A stretch of 37,082 nt of DNA, taken from IMG/VR virus record IMGVR_UViG_3300031455_000004, positions 1 to 37,082 of that record; one strand, 5' to 3'. The notes beneath the pieces are model-generated. The model was not told where the DNA came from and did no database searches. It was given only the letters and a program-made list of their open reading frames with translations. Shown here one piece after another: positions 7,836 to 16,590 of this stretch. How positions within the stretch are numbered: position 1 is the first letter of the stretch; each line of letters starts with the position of its first letter. The DNA is from a virus. A program made the translations under genes and the position numbers.

Positions 7836-9616
7836 AACAGTTCCCGCTTCGCCTTGTTGTTCGTGCCATACGATTTTGCAACCCCCTCGCTTGCCGAATA
7901 GAAAAGCCCATCCCCAACTGATGCAACGGTATCGCGTGGATCACGTCCAGCGTGTGTGCCACGGTAGACATCGACGGTTTCCGGGATAACGAACTGGGGC
8001 CGTTCGCCGCCAGTTCGGGTAGGGGAATCGAGGGGAATGGGCCGGCGACGGGCTTCCGCCGCCCCGGCCAGGCGGTTCTGCTCGTCCACGAACTCGTCCA
8101 TGATCCGCTTGCGGAGGACTTTCGTTGACGTGGCGGCGGCGTTCTTGATGCCCATTCCCTTCGCGAAGTCGCGCACGTCGCGAGCCGTCCAGTCTTCGAG
8201 CGGGGGAAAGCCGGCGTCCTTCCAAGCCGTATCCCGGTCGAAACCGCCCTCAACCGCGCCACGCTGCTTGGCGAAGTCGGCCGGCGACACCCGTTCCGAC
8301 GCCGCCTTGTACCGCTCGATCGCCGGCAGCACGTTCGTGGCGATCAGTTCGGCGTAAGCCTTGGCGTTCGCGTCGGCCTTCCGCTCCGCCATCCGCTCCT
8401 TCATGATCTCGAACGCATCCCCGGCCGTCCGGGGATCGTTGATGAGGTCCATGAACTCGGTATTGATCGCGTTCGCTTCTTCCGGCTTGCCCCCCTTGTT
8501 GATGAAGTCCACCGCCGCATCCAGTGGGGAATTCCCCACTGGCTTCTCCGCCGGCGCCGGCAACTTGCGGGGCTGGAGCCGCTTCAACACCGCTGGATCG
8601 TGAGCCCCGGCGAACAGCGTGAACGTCACTGCTTGCGCCAGCAGGCTCTTCGTGGCCCCTTCTTCGCCGCGGAGCACGTCCCCCACCGTGCCGCCCGTCT
8701 TCAGCTTCGTCTTCCAGTTGTCGTGGAGCACGAGGTCCGCCGCCGCGCCGACCGAATCGACGGCCGACTGCTCGTACAGGCCCGCCCCACCCTTGGCCAA
8801 TGCCCGGCCCGGCAGCGTCGGCACGGCGTTGAAGACCGACATCTTTTGCAGCGAGCCCAGGACCGCCGCGTTCGCGGTTGACACCGCCGCCGCCGGAGCC
8901 AGGTTCCGCAGTTCGTGCCAGGACGAGGCTTCCGGTGGGGAACTCCCCGCGGGACGTGGTGCGGCCAGATCGGCCTTCGTCGCTTCCACGCTCCGCTGAG
9001 ACGCCGTTTGCGCCGTCATCGACGGAGCCAGCACGCCCATCGCCGCCGACCGGCCCGCGAACCCCGGCACCGTCGCCGCTTCACCCGCCATCCCCACGCC
9101 CTTCAGGACCTTCCCCAAGCCGCCGAACTCCGCGATCATCCCCGGCACCTTCAAGGCGGCTTCCCCCACGGCCCGCCCCGTGCCCATGCCTTGCTCGCGG
9201 AAACCCCGCTCCTCGTACCGGGCGATCGTGTCGAGCACGGCCGGGGCGTAGTTCCCCTTCTCGTACTCCACGAGAGCGTCCTTGTACTTCCGGTCGAACC
9301 GCATCTGTTGAACCGTGCTCGCCACCGGCAACACACCAATGGCCCGCACCCTTCGCGACATGGCATCCGTCTGCGGGTCCGCGGACGCCTGACGACGCGA
9401 CTCCGTGAGCCGGTACTGGCCTTCCACGCCGCGCGGGTCCAACCCCGAGGCCGCGATGATCGGCGCGGCGTCGTCAAACGAGAGGCCCCGGTCCAGCGCC
9501 TCTTGCGCCACACCGGGGCCGGGGTTCTCCATCGCACTGAAGTAATCGAGGGGACGTTCTCGTTGAGGATCGGAGGCAGCCTTGGCGTCGTTCTCAATGC
9601 CCGTGAAATAGTCCAT
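7832..9616 (-). CDS. Polyvalent virion protein with SAP-like motif and ART N-half
   Basis: A 594-aa protein from ATG 9616 (GTG 9619 is an alternative), right after the stop of the internal virion protein gene. Ala/Gly-rich helices fill the first 300 residues. Around 470-510, DVRDFAKGMGIK and a basic helix look like a SAP/Rho-N-type nucleic-acid-binding motif. The last 40 residues (VDVYRGTHAG, GDGLFYSASEGVAKSYG) look like the N-terminal half of an ADP-ribosyltransferase with Arg and STS-like elements. The protein then stops; the missing half begins the next gene in another frame, with a GTGA overlap. An ancestral fused protein split by a frameshift or a coupled pair are both possible. One exact and one decayed palindrome lie in frame. 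Confidence 0.8.
   Translation of the reverse strand: MDYFTGIENDAKAASDPQRERPLDYFSAMENPGPGVAQEALDRGLSFDDAAPIIAASGLDPRGVEGQYRLTESRRQASADPQTDAMSRRVRAIGVLPVASTVQQMRFDRKYKDALVEYEKGNYAPAVLDTIARYEERGFREQGMGTGRAVGEAALKVPGMIAEFGGLGKVLKGVGMAGEAATVPGFAGRSAAMGVLAPSMTAQTASQRSVEATKADLAAPRPAGSSPPEASSWHELRNLAPAAAVSTANAAVLGSLQKMSVFNAVPTLPGRALAKGGAGLYEQSAVDSVGAAADLVLHDNWKTKLKTGGTVGDVLRGEEGATKSLLAQAVTFTLFAGAHDPAVLKRLQPRKLPAPAEKPVGNSPLDAAVDFINKGGKPEEANAINTEFMDLINDPRTAGDAFEIMKERMAERKADANAKAYAELIATNVLPAIERYKAASERVSPADFAKQRGAVEGGFDRDTAWKDAGFPPLEDWTARDVRDFAKGMGIKNAAATSTKVLRKRIMDEFVDEQNRLAGAAEARRRPIPLDSPTRTGGERPQFVIPETVDVYRGTHAGRDPRDTVASVGDGLFYSASEGVAKSYGTNNKAKRELL
8524..8539. repeat. 16-bp palindrome, coding copy (VGNSP)
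   Basis: Exact copy flanked by CCA and TGG, reading KPVGNSPLDAA in the 594-aa polyvalent protein after a Pro-rich segment. Confidence 0.98.
8935..8950. repeat. Degenerate 16-bp palindrome, coding copy (AGSSP)
   Basis: GTGGGGAACTCCCCGC matches the core at 14 of 16 positions and sits in the same frame as the VGNSP copies, reading AGSSPPE. It looks like a decaying copy 411 bp from its neighbour. Confidence 0.7.
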
Positions 9617-9619
9617 CAC

Positions 9620-11233
9620 TCACCGTGGCGTAGGGTTGATGTGGCTCGGAGTGTAGGTTCGCGTGGCCTGACCCCGTCGATGCGCTTCGAGACGCTTCTG
9701 GTAATCCAAACCTTCAATGTACTTGGCCTTGTACGGCGCTGGATCGAAACCCTGATCCTTGAGCGCTTTCTCCGCTTGTTCCCAGGGGATGCGCTGGTTC
9801 AAAAGCGACTGGGCCGCTTCGGCGCTCTTCTGCATACCCGCTTGCGATTCCGACGCCGCCTTCTGGAGCACGGGCTGGAGCCGGGTCTTGAGTTGTTGGA
9901 ACTCTTCGGCGTCCGGGCCGGACTTCGGCGGACCCATGTTCTTGATCGTCAGTTCCCGCGATCGGTCCAGGTCCTTCATCGCCGCCGTGCGTTGCTCGTC
10001 GCTCAACCCCGACAACTGGCTCTTGGCTTCCTCGTACCGCTTCTGTTCGAGAGTGCCGGGAACGTCCTTCTGCCACTCTTCCGGCGTCGCGTACTGCTTC
10101 GGCTGGACCGGCGGCGGACCCTGGCCGGCTGGTGGGGAATTCCCCACCGGCGGGGCTTGCGGCTGGACCTGTTGAGGCTGGGATTGACCGCCGCCGCCTT
10201 GCTTCGACTGAAACGACTTGAGCCGATCGTGCATGATCCGCTGGTACGCTTCCGCTCGCTTCGGCTTGCGGACTAGCTCCTCGGACTCATCGCCGATCGG
10301 CACTTCGAGTTCCGCGTTGATCTCGGCTTGCTTCTTGTTGCCCACCCAATCGAACTCTTCCTCTTTCTTGTCCGCCTTGCCGCCGCCCTTGTACCCAGGG
10401 TTCGGCACGAACTCCATCCCCTTCGCCGTGGGCACGAACATCCCCTGTTGACCGCCCCGCGTCGTGACCTCCTTCGTAATCTCGTTCTGCCGGGCCGCTT
10501 CCGGTATCGGCGGCAGACCTACCTTGCGGCGCTGCTCGTTCTCCGCGGCCCACCGCTGCGACAACTCGCCTTCGACCTGATTCCAAGTCTGCGGGTCGTA
10601 GACCGGCGAGGTGTACTTGTCCCGCTGCTTCATGTCCGTCTCTTTCTGGAACGCGCCGGCACGAGCCGCCAGTTCCGCCGCCTGCATCGTCTGCTTCTGC
10701 TTCTCCGCGTACCATCGCTCCTTCGACTGACTCTCCCGAATCTTCAGCGGTTCCTCACCGGCCGCGATCATCGCGTACAACTCCGCCACCTGCGGATCGT
10801 CCGGCCCCAGGTTGTTTTGCTGGGCATAGCTGTCCACCCAGGCCCGGCCCGACTGGTACTTCTGCAACCGAATCTTGTCCGCTTGCGTGAACTCGGCCGT
10901 TTGCATCGCCTGACGAGCCCCGGCCTGAATCTGCTCCGCCGCCACCATCGCATCGGCCCGCGTCTGCGATTCGGCGTCCTGTTGCGCCAGACCCATCTGC
11001 GTTCGGTAGTTCGCTTGCTCGCCTTGGTACGCCGTCTCAAGCCCCGACTGTTGGTTGCGAAGGCTTTGAAGTTGAATCGCCGTCGCGTTCTGGTTCCGCG
11101 CCTGATACGCGTCGGCCACGGACCGCATCAGCCCGGCCAGGACGGAGTTGTTCTGACCCATGACCTGCGCCCGACCCGCACCCTTGGCGGCGTTGACGTC
11201 CATCGGGGCCGGCTGCTCGAATCTGATTGGCAT
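9620..11233 (-). CDS. Gln/Ala-rich internal virion protein-like
   Basis: A 537-aa protein from ATG 11233. Residues 30-220 are almost entirely Gln/Ala/Glu helices (QLQSLRNQQSGLETAYQGEQ), likely long coiled coils. A Gly/Gln/Pro-rich linker around 345-385 includes the palindrome as PPVGNSPPAG. More helices follow at 400-520. Composition, length and position between fibre/nozzle genes and the giant polyvalent proteins fit an ejected internal core protein of a short-tailed phage. No enzymatic motif such as a lytic transglycosylase was seen. The stop touches the start of the next gene (TGAGTGATG), indicating coupling. Confidence 0.7.
   Translation of the reverse strand: MPIRFEQPAPMDVNAAKGAGRAQVMGQNNSVLAGLMRSVADAYQARNQNATAIQLQSLRNQQSGLETAYQGEQANYRTQMGLAQQDAESQTRADAMVAAEQIQAGARQAMQTAEFTQADKIRLQKYQSGRAWVDSYAQQNNLGPDDPQVAELYAMIAAGEEPLKIRESQSKERWYAEKQKQTMQAAELAARAGAFQKETDMKQRDKYTSPVYDPQTWNQVEGELSQRWAAENEQRRKVGLPPIPEAARQNEITKEVTTRGGQQGMFVPTAKGMEFVPNPGYKGGGKADKKEEEFDWVGNKKQAEINAELEVPIGDESEELVRKPKRAEAYQRIMHDRLKSFQSKQGGGGQSQPQQVQPQAPPVGNSPPAGQGPPPVQPKQYATPEEWQKDVPGTLEQKRYEEAKSQLSGLSDEQRTAAMKDLDRSRELTIKNMGPPKSGPDAEEFQQLKTRLQPVLQKAASESQAGMQKSAEAAQSLLNQRIPWEQAEKALKDQGFDPAPYKAKYIEGLDYQKRLEAHRRGQATRTYTPSHINPTPR
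10132..10147. repeat. 16-bp palindrome, coding copy (VGNSP)
   Basis: Exact copy flanked by CTG and CGG, in the Pro/Gln linker of the internal virion protein-like gene. Confidence 0.98.
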
Positions 11234-11248
11234 GTCTGACTCCGGTTA

Positions 11249-11264
11249 ATGGGGAATTCCCCAC
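11249..11264. repeat. 16-bp palindrome variant abutting a stop codon
   Basis: ATGGGGAATTCCCCAC on the plus strand, 15 of 16 positions. In the sense direction it begins immediately after the TGA of the fibre gene and lies 16 nt before the internal virion gene start. Confidence 0.95.
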
Positions 11265-12476
11265 TCAACTTCTTTTCCAGTGGAACAACCAGGACCCCGC
11301 CGAGGCGTCGAACGGGTTCAGGCTCATGCCGATCCGGTCGGCCGTCAGGTGGGTATTGCGCGGCTCATTGAAGAACTCAAACCACGGACCATCCGGACCG
11401 GCGCCATAGCTGTACTTCCAATCCGTGTTGTCGTCCTCAATCCGAATCCAGTAGGCCCCGCGTTCGCCCCGGTACTCGTTCACCGTCTCATTGCCAAACG
11501 CCAGCCCCGCACCCAGGTTCACGTCGTCGAAGTTCTGCACCATCACGTCCACTCGCTTGCCGCCGTCCTCGCGGCCGCCAAACCGAATCTGTTTCGCCTT
11601 CCCCGTCCCCGTGTCGTACAGCACGAGACCGATCAATCCGAAGTCCCCGTCCGTCCCGCACAGGGGAAGGTAGCCCGCTTCCATCACCCACGGCGCGGCC
11701 GAGATCGCTTCGTGAAGGATCGTCAACTCCTGGGCACCCGACGCACCGCCCCGACGCATGGCGAACCCGCCCGAGGCAATCACCGACGAATTGCCCGCTC
11801 CCTGATTCGTCCAGGTGAAGTTCGCGAGCGTCGGCGCCGTGTACGAGGACGAGCCGCCCCCGCCCGTCGAGGTGAACAGGATCGTCTGGTTCCCGGTGTG
11901 GGCCGTCACCGTCAGGCCCGAGCCCAGGAGCGTGACGTTCCCCACCAGCTTCACCGTCGCATTCCCCAGGCCCGTCACCGAGTTACCCAGCGACACGTTG
12001 ACCTGAATCGTCTCGTTCGCCACCGTGGTGACGACAACGGTATTCGCGCCGTCCGCGATGATGACGTTCCCCGAGAGTCCGTTGAGCGTCGAGACCGTGT
12101 TCCCCACCACGTCGGCCGGTGCCAGGGTGCGAAACGACACCGGGCCGCTGCCGCCCGTGGCCGGACCCGCCAGGACCGTGTTCGGCGGCTGGTTCGCGAA
12201 GCCCAGGCCCGCAGCGGCCAGGTTCAGGATCGTGGTGTTGAGCTTGATCGTGAGGCAGCCGGAGCCGTTGTACTCCAGCCCGCCCGCCGTCGCGATCGGC
12301 TGACGAACGGAGAACTGGGGAACGCCGGCCACGTCGGTACGTCGAATCTGCTGGCGGGAGATCAGGGAATTGATGACGAGCGCCACCTCGTCGATGAACC
12401 CGCGCAGAAGCGGGTCCTTCGTGCCGGCCGACCGTCGCAAGCGGAGGGGGTTTCCCATGAGGGAGGATTCTAGCAT
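11265..12476 (-). CDS. Tail fibre/appendage-like protein
   Basis: A 403-aa protein. ATG 12476 gives the full frame; ATG 12458 (MGNPLRLRR) is also possible, and neither has a clear Shine-Dalgarno. Residues 1-60 could be an attachment domain. Residues about 110-215 are Asn/Thr/Val-rich repeats (GNVIIADGANTVVV, LVGNVTLLGSGLTV) typical of beta-fibrous shafts. The C-terminal 170 residues form a globular region with many aromatics, ending in SWLFHWKRS, reminiscent of a carbohydrate-binding head. Role as a receptor-binding fibre is inferred from composition and from location beside the nozzle-like gene. Confidence 0.6.
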   Translation of the reverse strand: MLESSLMGNPLRLRRSAGTKDPLLRGFIDEVALVINSLISRQQIRRTDVAGVPQFSVRQPIATAGGLEYNGSGCLTIKLNTTILNLAAAGLGFANQPPNTVLAGPATGGSGPVSFRTLAPADVVGNTVSTLNGLSGNVIIADGANTVVVTTVANETIQVNVSLGNSVTGLGNATVKLVGNVTLLGSGLTVTAHTGNQTILFTSTGGGGSSSYTAPTLANFTWTNQGAGNSSVIASGGFAMRRGGASGAQELTILHEAISAAPWVMEAGYLPLCGTDGDFGLIGLVLYDTGTGKAKQIRFGGREDGGKRVDVMVQNFDDVNLGAGLAFGNETVNEYRGERGAYWIRIEDDNTDWKYSYGAGPDGPWFEFFNEPRNTHLTADRIGMSLNPFDASAGSWLFHWKRS

Positions 12477-12479
12477 CCA

Positions 12480-12495
12480 GTGGGGAATTCCCCAC
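12480..12495. repeat. 16-bp palindrome 4 nt after a stop codon
   Basis: Exact copy between the 74-aa gene and the fibre gene. In the sense direction the order is TGA, GTTA, palindrome. Confidence 0.98.
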
Positions 12496-12499
12496 TAAC

Positions 12500-12724
12500 T
12501 CAAAGACGCAGGCCCGGCGGGGCAATGGCGATCGAGGGAGCCTTGGGCGCATTCTTGGCGTGTTCGACCAAGTCGGCCTTCGCTCCTTCGATCATGCCCA
12601 ATACCGTCGTGCGGCCACCGGGGACCTTGCACTGGCAACGGATCGAGCCGTCGCTCATGAGTTGAATCGCAATCTGGCCGATCGGCTGAGGTTCGACCGG
12701 CACTTCGCCATTGAGGAGTGACAT
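12500..12724 (-). CDS. Small hypothetical protein
   Basis: A 74-aa protein from ATG 12724 with GGAAG 7 nt upstream; the longer upstream frame is antisense-type noise without a ribosome site. IGQIAIQLMSDGSIRCQCKVPGG looks like a small beta sheet, followed by a helix (GMIEGAKADLVEHAKN). No family is recognised. It sits between the Gly/Gln-rich protein and the fibre gene, so a minor virion or assembly role is likely by context only. Confidence 0.65.
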   Translation of the reverse strand: MSLLNGEVPVEPQPIGQIAIQLMSDGSIRCQCKVPGGRTTVLGMIEGAKADLVEHAKNAPKAPSIAIAPPGLRL

Positions 12725-12746
12725 CGCACGCTTCCAGGTTGAAGGT

Positions 12747-13784
12747 TTAGAACGAGCCGCCCCCGCCGTAGTCGCCGCCGGCCTGGATTCCCGAGTAAGG
12801 AGCATAACCCATGTATCCGCCGCCCAGCGCACCCAGGCCAGCGTTGTACGAGTCCGCAGCCATACCGCCGCCGCCCGCGCCTGGCTGATAGAAGTTCGAT
12901 TCAGTCCCGTACCTCCCGTTCCAGCCCGTAGCGCCGTACCCGCCGCCGCCCGAACCCTGGAGCGCCGGGGCCGCGTACCCGCCACCGCCGTAACTCGGCA
13001 TGTACCCGCCCGCCGGACGCCCCATCACACCGGCAAAGCCGCCGCCCGCCCCTTGCTGCGAAGCGCCGATCGCCTGTTGGCCGTAGGCTTCCATCGCCGC
13101 ACGGTCCTTATCGGCCTGTTCTTGAGACCCGTACATCATCGCCAGATTGGAGTACGCCCCGGCGTCGGGATAGGGCATTTCGACCGAGTTCATGAAGTTG
13201 AGTTGTTGGACGCCGAGATTCATCTGTTGCTGGTTCGCCTGATTCTGGTAATCGAGGCCGGCGAGCCCCAGCGTGGAACGGTACGACGCCTCCAACTGCG
13301 CGAACTGGTTGGCCAGGTTCGTCTGGGCAAGTTGTTGATCGAACGTGATCCCGCGCTGAAGCGACTGAGTGACCGTCGTGTTGTTGAGGCCGGAGTTCGT
13401 CATCTGTTGCGAGGCTTGCGCCGCTTGCTGCGCATACTGCCGGTCGATCATCTGCCGCTGCGCGTTGGCCGAGCCTTCGATCCCCGTCAGGACTTGGTTC
13501 GTCAGCGTGTTGTATCCGGATGTGATCGCTTGCTGGTTGCCGAGTTGCTGGCCGGCGAGTTGCTGGTAGCCGGTAAGGATGTTGTTGTACTGTTGCTGGT
13601 TCGCCGCCAGGGCCGAGTTGTAGGAGGCGTTGTACGACGCCGCCAACCCTTCCGCCCCGCCCGAGAACATGGACCCGCCGCCGCCCCCAAAGTTCATCTG
13701 CCCGCCGATGATGACACCCGACCCGCCGGCAGCCGGAGCCCCGTACCCGGCCGATGCACCGCCACCCGAAGACTTGCCAGCCAT
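12747..13784 (-). CDS. Gly/Gln-rich low-complexity virion protein
   Basis: A 345-aa protein from ATG 13784, preceded by AAGGAG. Residues 1-45 and 245-345 are Gly/Ala/Tyr-rich (GGGGYAAPA-like), and residues 50-220 are a Gln/Asn-rich helical core (QQQYNNILTGYQQLAGQQ). Similar Gln-rich helical proteins occur near internal or tail-tip proteins in podoviruses. Low-complexity Gly/Tyr/Gln ends suggest a disordered or self-associating protein. No enzyme motif. Function is inferred from context only. Confidence 0.7.
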   Translation of the reverse strand: MAGKSSGGGASAGYGAPAAGGSGVIIGGQMNFGGGGGSMFSGGAEGLAASYNASYNSALAANQQQYNNILTGYQQLAGQQLGNQQAITSGYNTLTNQVLTGIEGSANAQRQMIDRQYAQQAAQASQQMTNSGLNNTTVTQSLQRGITFDQQLAQTNLANQFAQLEASYRSTLGLAGLDYQNQANQQQMNLGVQQLNFMNSVEMPYPDAGAYSNLAMMYGSQEQADKDRAAMEAYGQQAIGASQQGAGGGFAGVMGRPAGGYMPSYGGGGYAAPALQGSGGGGYGATGWNGRYGTESNFYQPGAGGGGMAADSYNAGLGALGGGYMGYAPYSGIQAGGDYGGGGSF

Positions 13785-13797
13785 GATGAACTCCTTG

Positions 13798-13813
13798 GTG
13801 GGGAATTCCCCAC
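13798..13813. repeat. 16-bp palindrome 4 nt after a stop codon
   Basis: Exact copy after the nozzle-like gene: sense order TGA, TTCA, palindrome, then the next start 14 nt on. Confidence 0.98.
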
Positions 13814-13817
13814 TGAA

Positions 13818-15476
13818 TCAACGCCCCAGCCGGTCCCGCATCCGCACCTTGCCCCGGCTCGTAATCTCCGCCCGGATGCTTTCCATCGCCCACCGGTTCG
13901 TCGATCGCAACCGAATGTAAATAGCATACCCAGCCATGCGGACGAAGTCGGTCGGATTCCGCCCCGCCGACCACTTGCCCGTGCTCACCGGTTCGCACGA
14001 CAACGCTTCTTCGGCCGTGTCCGCCACCAGGACCTCGTACTCCACGTCGCCGCTCTCCGCCGCCATCACGGCCTGCACGTTCTTCAAAAGCATGTCGTCC
14101 ATGTCGCTCGTCAGGATCGGCCCGATGAGGACCGACGACGCGATCTTCCGCCCGTCGTCCGTCTCGGCGTCCCGGTCGATCGACCGCACGTACCCGTCCC
14201 AGCCGCCGGCGATGACCACCCGATCCGCCGGCTCGTTCCCGTCCATCACGGCGCAACACAGCGGGTTGTGGTACGGCGAGGTGAACTTGTCCTGCCACCA
14301 GGCCCCGGCCCGGCTTTCGAAGAAGTAGTGAATCGTCTCTTGCGGCAGCGTGTCCGAGCCGCGCTGCAACGGCGTGATGAAGGTGTGGAACCCTTGAGCC
14401 CGTTCGTCCCAGGCCATCGTGATCGAGGTGTTCCCCGTGTCGATGTCGTCGAGCAGACGCTGGATCGGCCCGGACACCCGCGTAAGTTCCTTCCCCGGCA
14501 CGAGACGGAAGATCGAGTTGCGCGAGGAGAAGAAGTACACTGCGCCGAAGGGGTCCTTGCACCACGGCCGACCGAACGCCATGCCGATGCTATCCGAGAG
14601 CCGGTCAATCTGACCGCCGTACATCGGGTCGCCCTGCATCAGCCAGAGCGTCGAGTCGCCCCCGAAGATCAGCACGTCGTCCGTGTACGGCACGAACGAG
14701 TTGACCACGTCCCCCACCGTGCCGGCCGGCGAGTTGTTCCCCGCCACGGCTTGCGTCACGTCGTTGTCGTCGGCGCCGTACTCCCAATCGAAGGGATCGT
14801 CCTTGCGCGACATGAACCAGTTCTGCGGGTCCTTGAAGAGACCGGAGAGCACCATCCGGCCTCGCCACGTGCAGCAGAGCCGGGCCGTGTTCGAACTCAC
14901 GTCCACCGGCAGCAAGCCGTCCGTGGGAGTCCAGGTGTTCACGCTGTTGTCGGTCGGGTCCCAGTAGACGTAGTTCGTCCCGTCGACGAAGAACTGTTTC
15001 TGGTTCAGGTTCGTGGAGAACAGCAGGCCGTCGAAGTTCAGGGGCGGCGTGTTGCCCGTGAGGTTCGTCGGCGTGCTCCACGTCAGGTCCCCCGGCTGGG
15101 CCACCTTCACGACGCCCTGGCTCACGGCGAGGATCGACACCACGCGGCCCTGTTGCGACGTTTGCACGCTGCTACCCCCAGGGGGCAAGACCCCCATGTT
15201 CGAGATCACCGCGAGGTTCTGGATCACCCACTCGTCCGTCCCGCCGAGCAGTTCCGAGACGAGGGCCGGGTGGTACTTCGCGAGACCCGGGCGAGAGCCG
15301 CCGCGGTCCCGGTTCGACGACGGCTCATAGGTCCGCACGTTGACGCCCGCGGCCGCGGTGCGGGCGTACTGCTTGTTGGCCATCGGCCGGGCGGGTTGCT
15401 TGGAGAGAGGGCCTTCAACGGAAAGCCCGGCTTTGGGGAAGTGCAGGTCCATGAACGGATCGCGGGCCTTGGCCAT
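13818..15476 (-). CDS. Tail nozzle-like protein (T7 gp12 / P22 gp10-type role)
   Basis: A 552-aa protein from ATG 15476 with GAGGG upstream. The first 75 residues hold GVNVRTYEPSSNRDRGGSRPGL, shared in form with the protein at 16802-17374. The remainder is beta-rich with many aromatic turns (TNYVYWDPTDNS, WRGRMVLSG, DDVLIFGGDSTLWLMQG, GAVYFFSSRNSIFRL), as in beta-propeller nozzle proteins that close the tail of short-tailed phages. Order relative to the gp11-like adaptor and the internal proteins supports this. Sequence resemblance is structural rather than a named match, so a receptor-binding propeller is an alternative. Confidence 0.7.
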   Translation of the reverse strand: MAKARDPFMDLHFPKAGLSVEGPLSKQPARPMANKQYARTAAAGVNVRTYEPSSNRDRGGSRPGLAKYHPALVSELLGGTDEWVIQNLAVISNMGVLPPGGSSVQTSQQGRVVSILAVSQGVVKVAQPGDLTWSTPTNLTGNTPPLNFDGLLFSTNLNQKQFFVDGTNYVYWDPTDNSVNTWTPTDGLLPVDVSSNTARLCCTWRGRMVLSGLFKDPQNWFMSRKDDPFDWEYGADDNDVTQAVAGNNSPAGTVGDVVNSFVPYTDDVLIFGGDSTLWLMQGDPMYGGQIDRLSDSIGMAFGRPWCKDPFGAVYFFSSRNSIFRLVPGKELTRVSGPIQRLLDDIDTGNTSITMAWDERAQGFHTFITPLQRGSDTLPQETIHYFFESRAGAWWQDKFTSPYHNPLCCAVMDGNEPADRVVIAGGWDGYVRSIDRDAETDDGRKIASSVLIGPILTSDMDDMLLKNVQAVMAAESGDVEYEVLVADTAEEALSCEPVSTGKWSAGRNPTDFVRMAGYAIYIRLRSTNRWAMESIRAEITSRGKVRMRDRLGR

Positions 15477-15571
15477 GTCGCCCTCATGTCCAACAGTGTC
15501 TAGTTAGCAAGGAAGCCACCAGGTCCGCATTTCATCGTTCAGCCCGGGAAGTGCGCATCACTATACACGCG

Positions 15572-15587
15572 GTGGGGAATTCCCCAC
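15572..15587. repeat. 16-bp palindrome 4 nt after a stop codon
   Basis: Exact copy between the 332-aa gene and the nozzle-like gene; sense order TGA, GTTA, palindrome. Confidence 0.98.
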
Positions 15588-15591
15588 TAAC

Positions 15592-16590
15592 TCACGGCCA
15601 GAAGGCGGCGATTGCGGCGTTGATTTCCGTCGCCCCGTTCGTCGGCGACTGGCGGAGGTTCATCACACTCGTTCGCGTCCAGGTCGGCGTCAACGACCCG
15701 GTTACGTCGGCCCACAACGCCGCCGAGGAATAAGCCGCTTCCCAGTCCGCGACCCTGATGGTGTCCGGCTGAGGGAACGGGGCATCAGTGCCCTGAAACG
15801 GATCGTAGAGGTTGTAACCCTTGAACCGGCCGACCCGAGCCATCAGAGTCGTCCAGTGCCCGCGAGCAGCGGCAATGCCCGTCCGGTCGATTGCGATAGC
15901 ACCGGAAACCGGTTCTGAGCCGTGATGGGCCGGAAAGACTTCCCAGCCCGCCGAAGCGTACGCGGCCATTGTGGGATCGCTTCCGCTGAGTGCGCAATTC
16001 CCGAAATAGACCGTGGCCGTGTTGACGATTGCGAGCAATTCGCCGGCCAACCATGTCGCGGCCGGGACCGGGGAATTGGCAGTGGGAGTCCCCAGGTCCG
16101 CGGCGTCGAGGTTCCGCGGTGCCCAGGCCGTGAGCGCGCTACGGCCATTGCTCGGGTTCGCGATGACGACCGACGCGCCGGCCGTTGCAGCGGTCGGCCC
16201 AATCAACGCGAGCAGCGAAGCGGCTTCCGCTTCTGATCCGACGTTCTCTGCCAGGATGACGACCGAACGCGGCACGCGAAGCCGCCGTCCGGCCACGCCC
16301 CAGGCCCTTGCGGTCGGGTGTGCTTGATATGCGTACAGCGGCCCGTTTGAAGAGAAGTCCACATCCGCGGTCGGCACTGACGGACCGCCGGACCCAAACA
16401 GGCTGAACGCCGTGCCCGCGTGATATAGGTAGGGCAGCCGCACGGCCGAGGAGACGGCGAAGGGCACGGGATCGGCAACAGCTTCCGGCGCGATGTACGA
16501 CTGCGACGCCGAGTCCGCCGAGGGAGTCGCGGCTGGGTCGAACATATACAGAGGCCGCTCGAATGTGCGGTTCAGCTTGGGAGGATTCAT
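15592..16590 (-). CDS. Hypothetical structural protein
   Basis: A 332-aa protein whose ATG 16590 directly follows the stop of the preceding small gene (TGAATG). Residues 100-210 alternate beta strands and Ala-rich helices (RSVVILAENVGSEAEAASLLALIG, GASVVIANPSNG), like a Rossmann-type or alpha/beta fold, and the C-terminus has a WEAAYSSAALWADV segment. No known family. It lies among tail proteins and is probably a virion component or tail-associated enzyme, but no catalytic signature was identified. Confidence 0.6.
   Translation of the reverse strand: MNPPKLNRTFERPLYMFDPAATPSADSASQSYIAPEAVADPVPFAVSSAVRLPYLYHAGTAFSLFGSGGPSVPTADVDFSSNGPLYAYQAHPTARAWGVAGRRLRVPRSVVILAENVGSEAEAASLLALIGPTAATAGASVVIANPSNGRSALTAWAPRNLDAADLGTPTANSPVPAATWLAGELLAIVNTATVYFGNCALSGSDPTMAAYASAGWEVFPAHHGSEPVSGAIAIDRTGIAAARGHWTTLMARVGRFKGYNLYDPFQGTDAPFPQPDTIRVADWEAAYSSAALWADVTGSLTPTWTRTSVMNLRQSPTNGATEINAAIAAFWP

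Noticed and set aside
12711-15503. A 930-aa plus-strand open frame
   Set aside because: Covers several well-supported minus-strand genes with ribosome sites and recognisable sequence; a GC-driven shadow.
16068-16082. GGGGAATTGG as another palindrome copy
   Set aside because: Only one half-site matches; the other half (GGCAGTG) does not fit the core.
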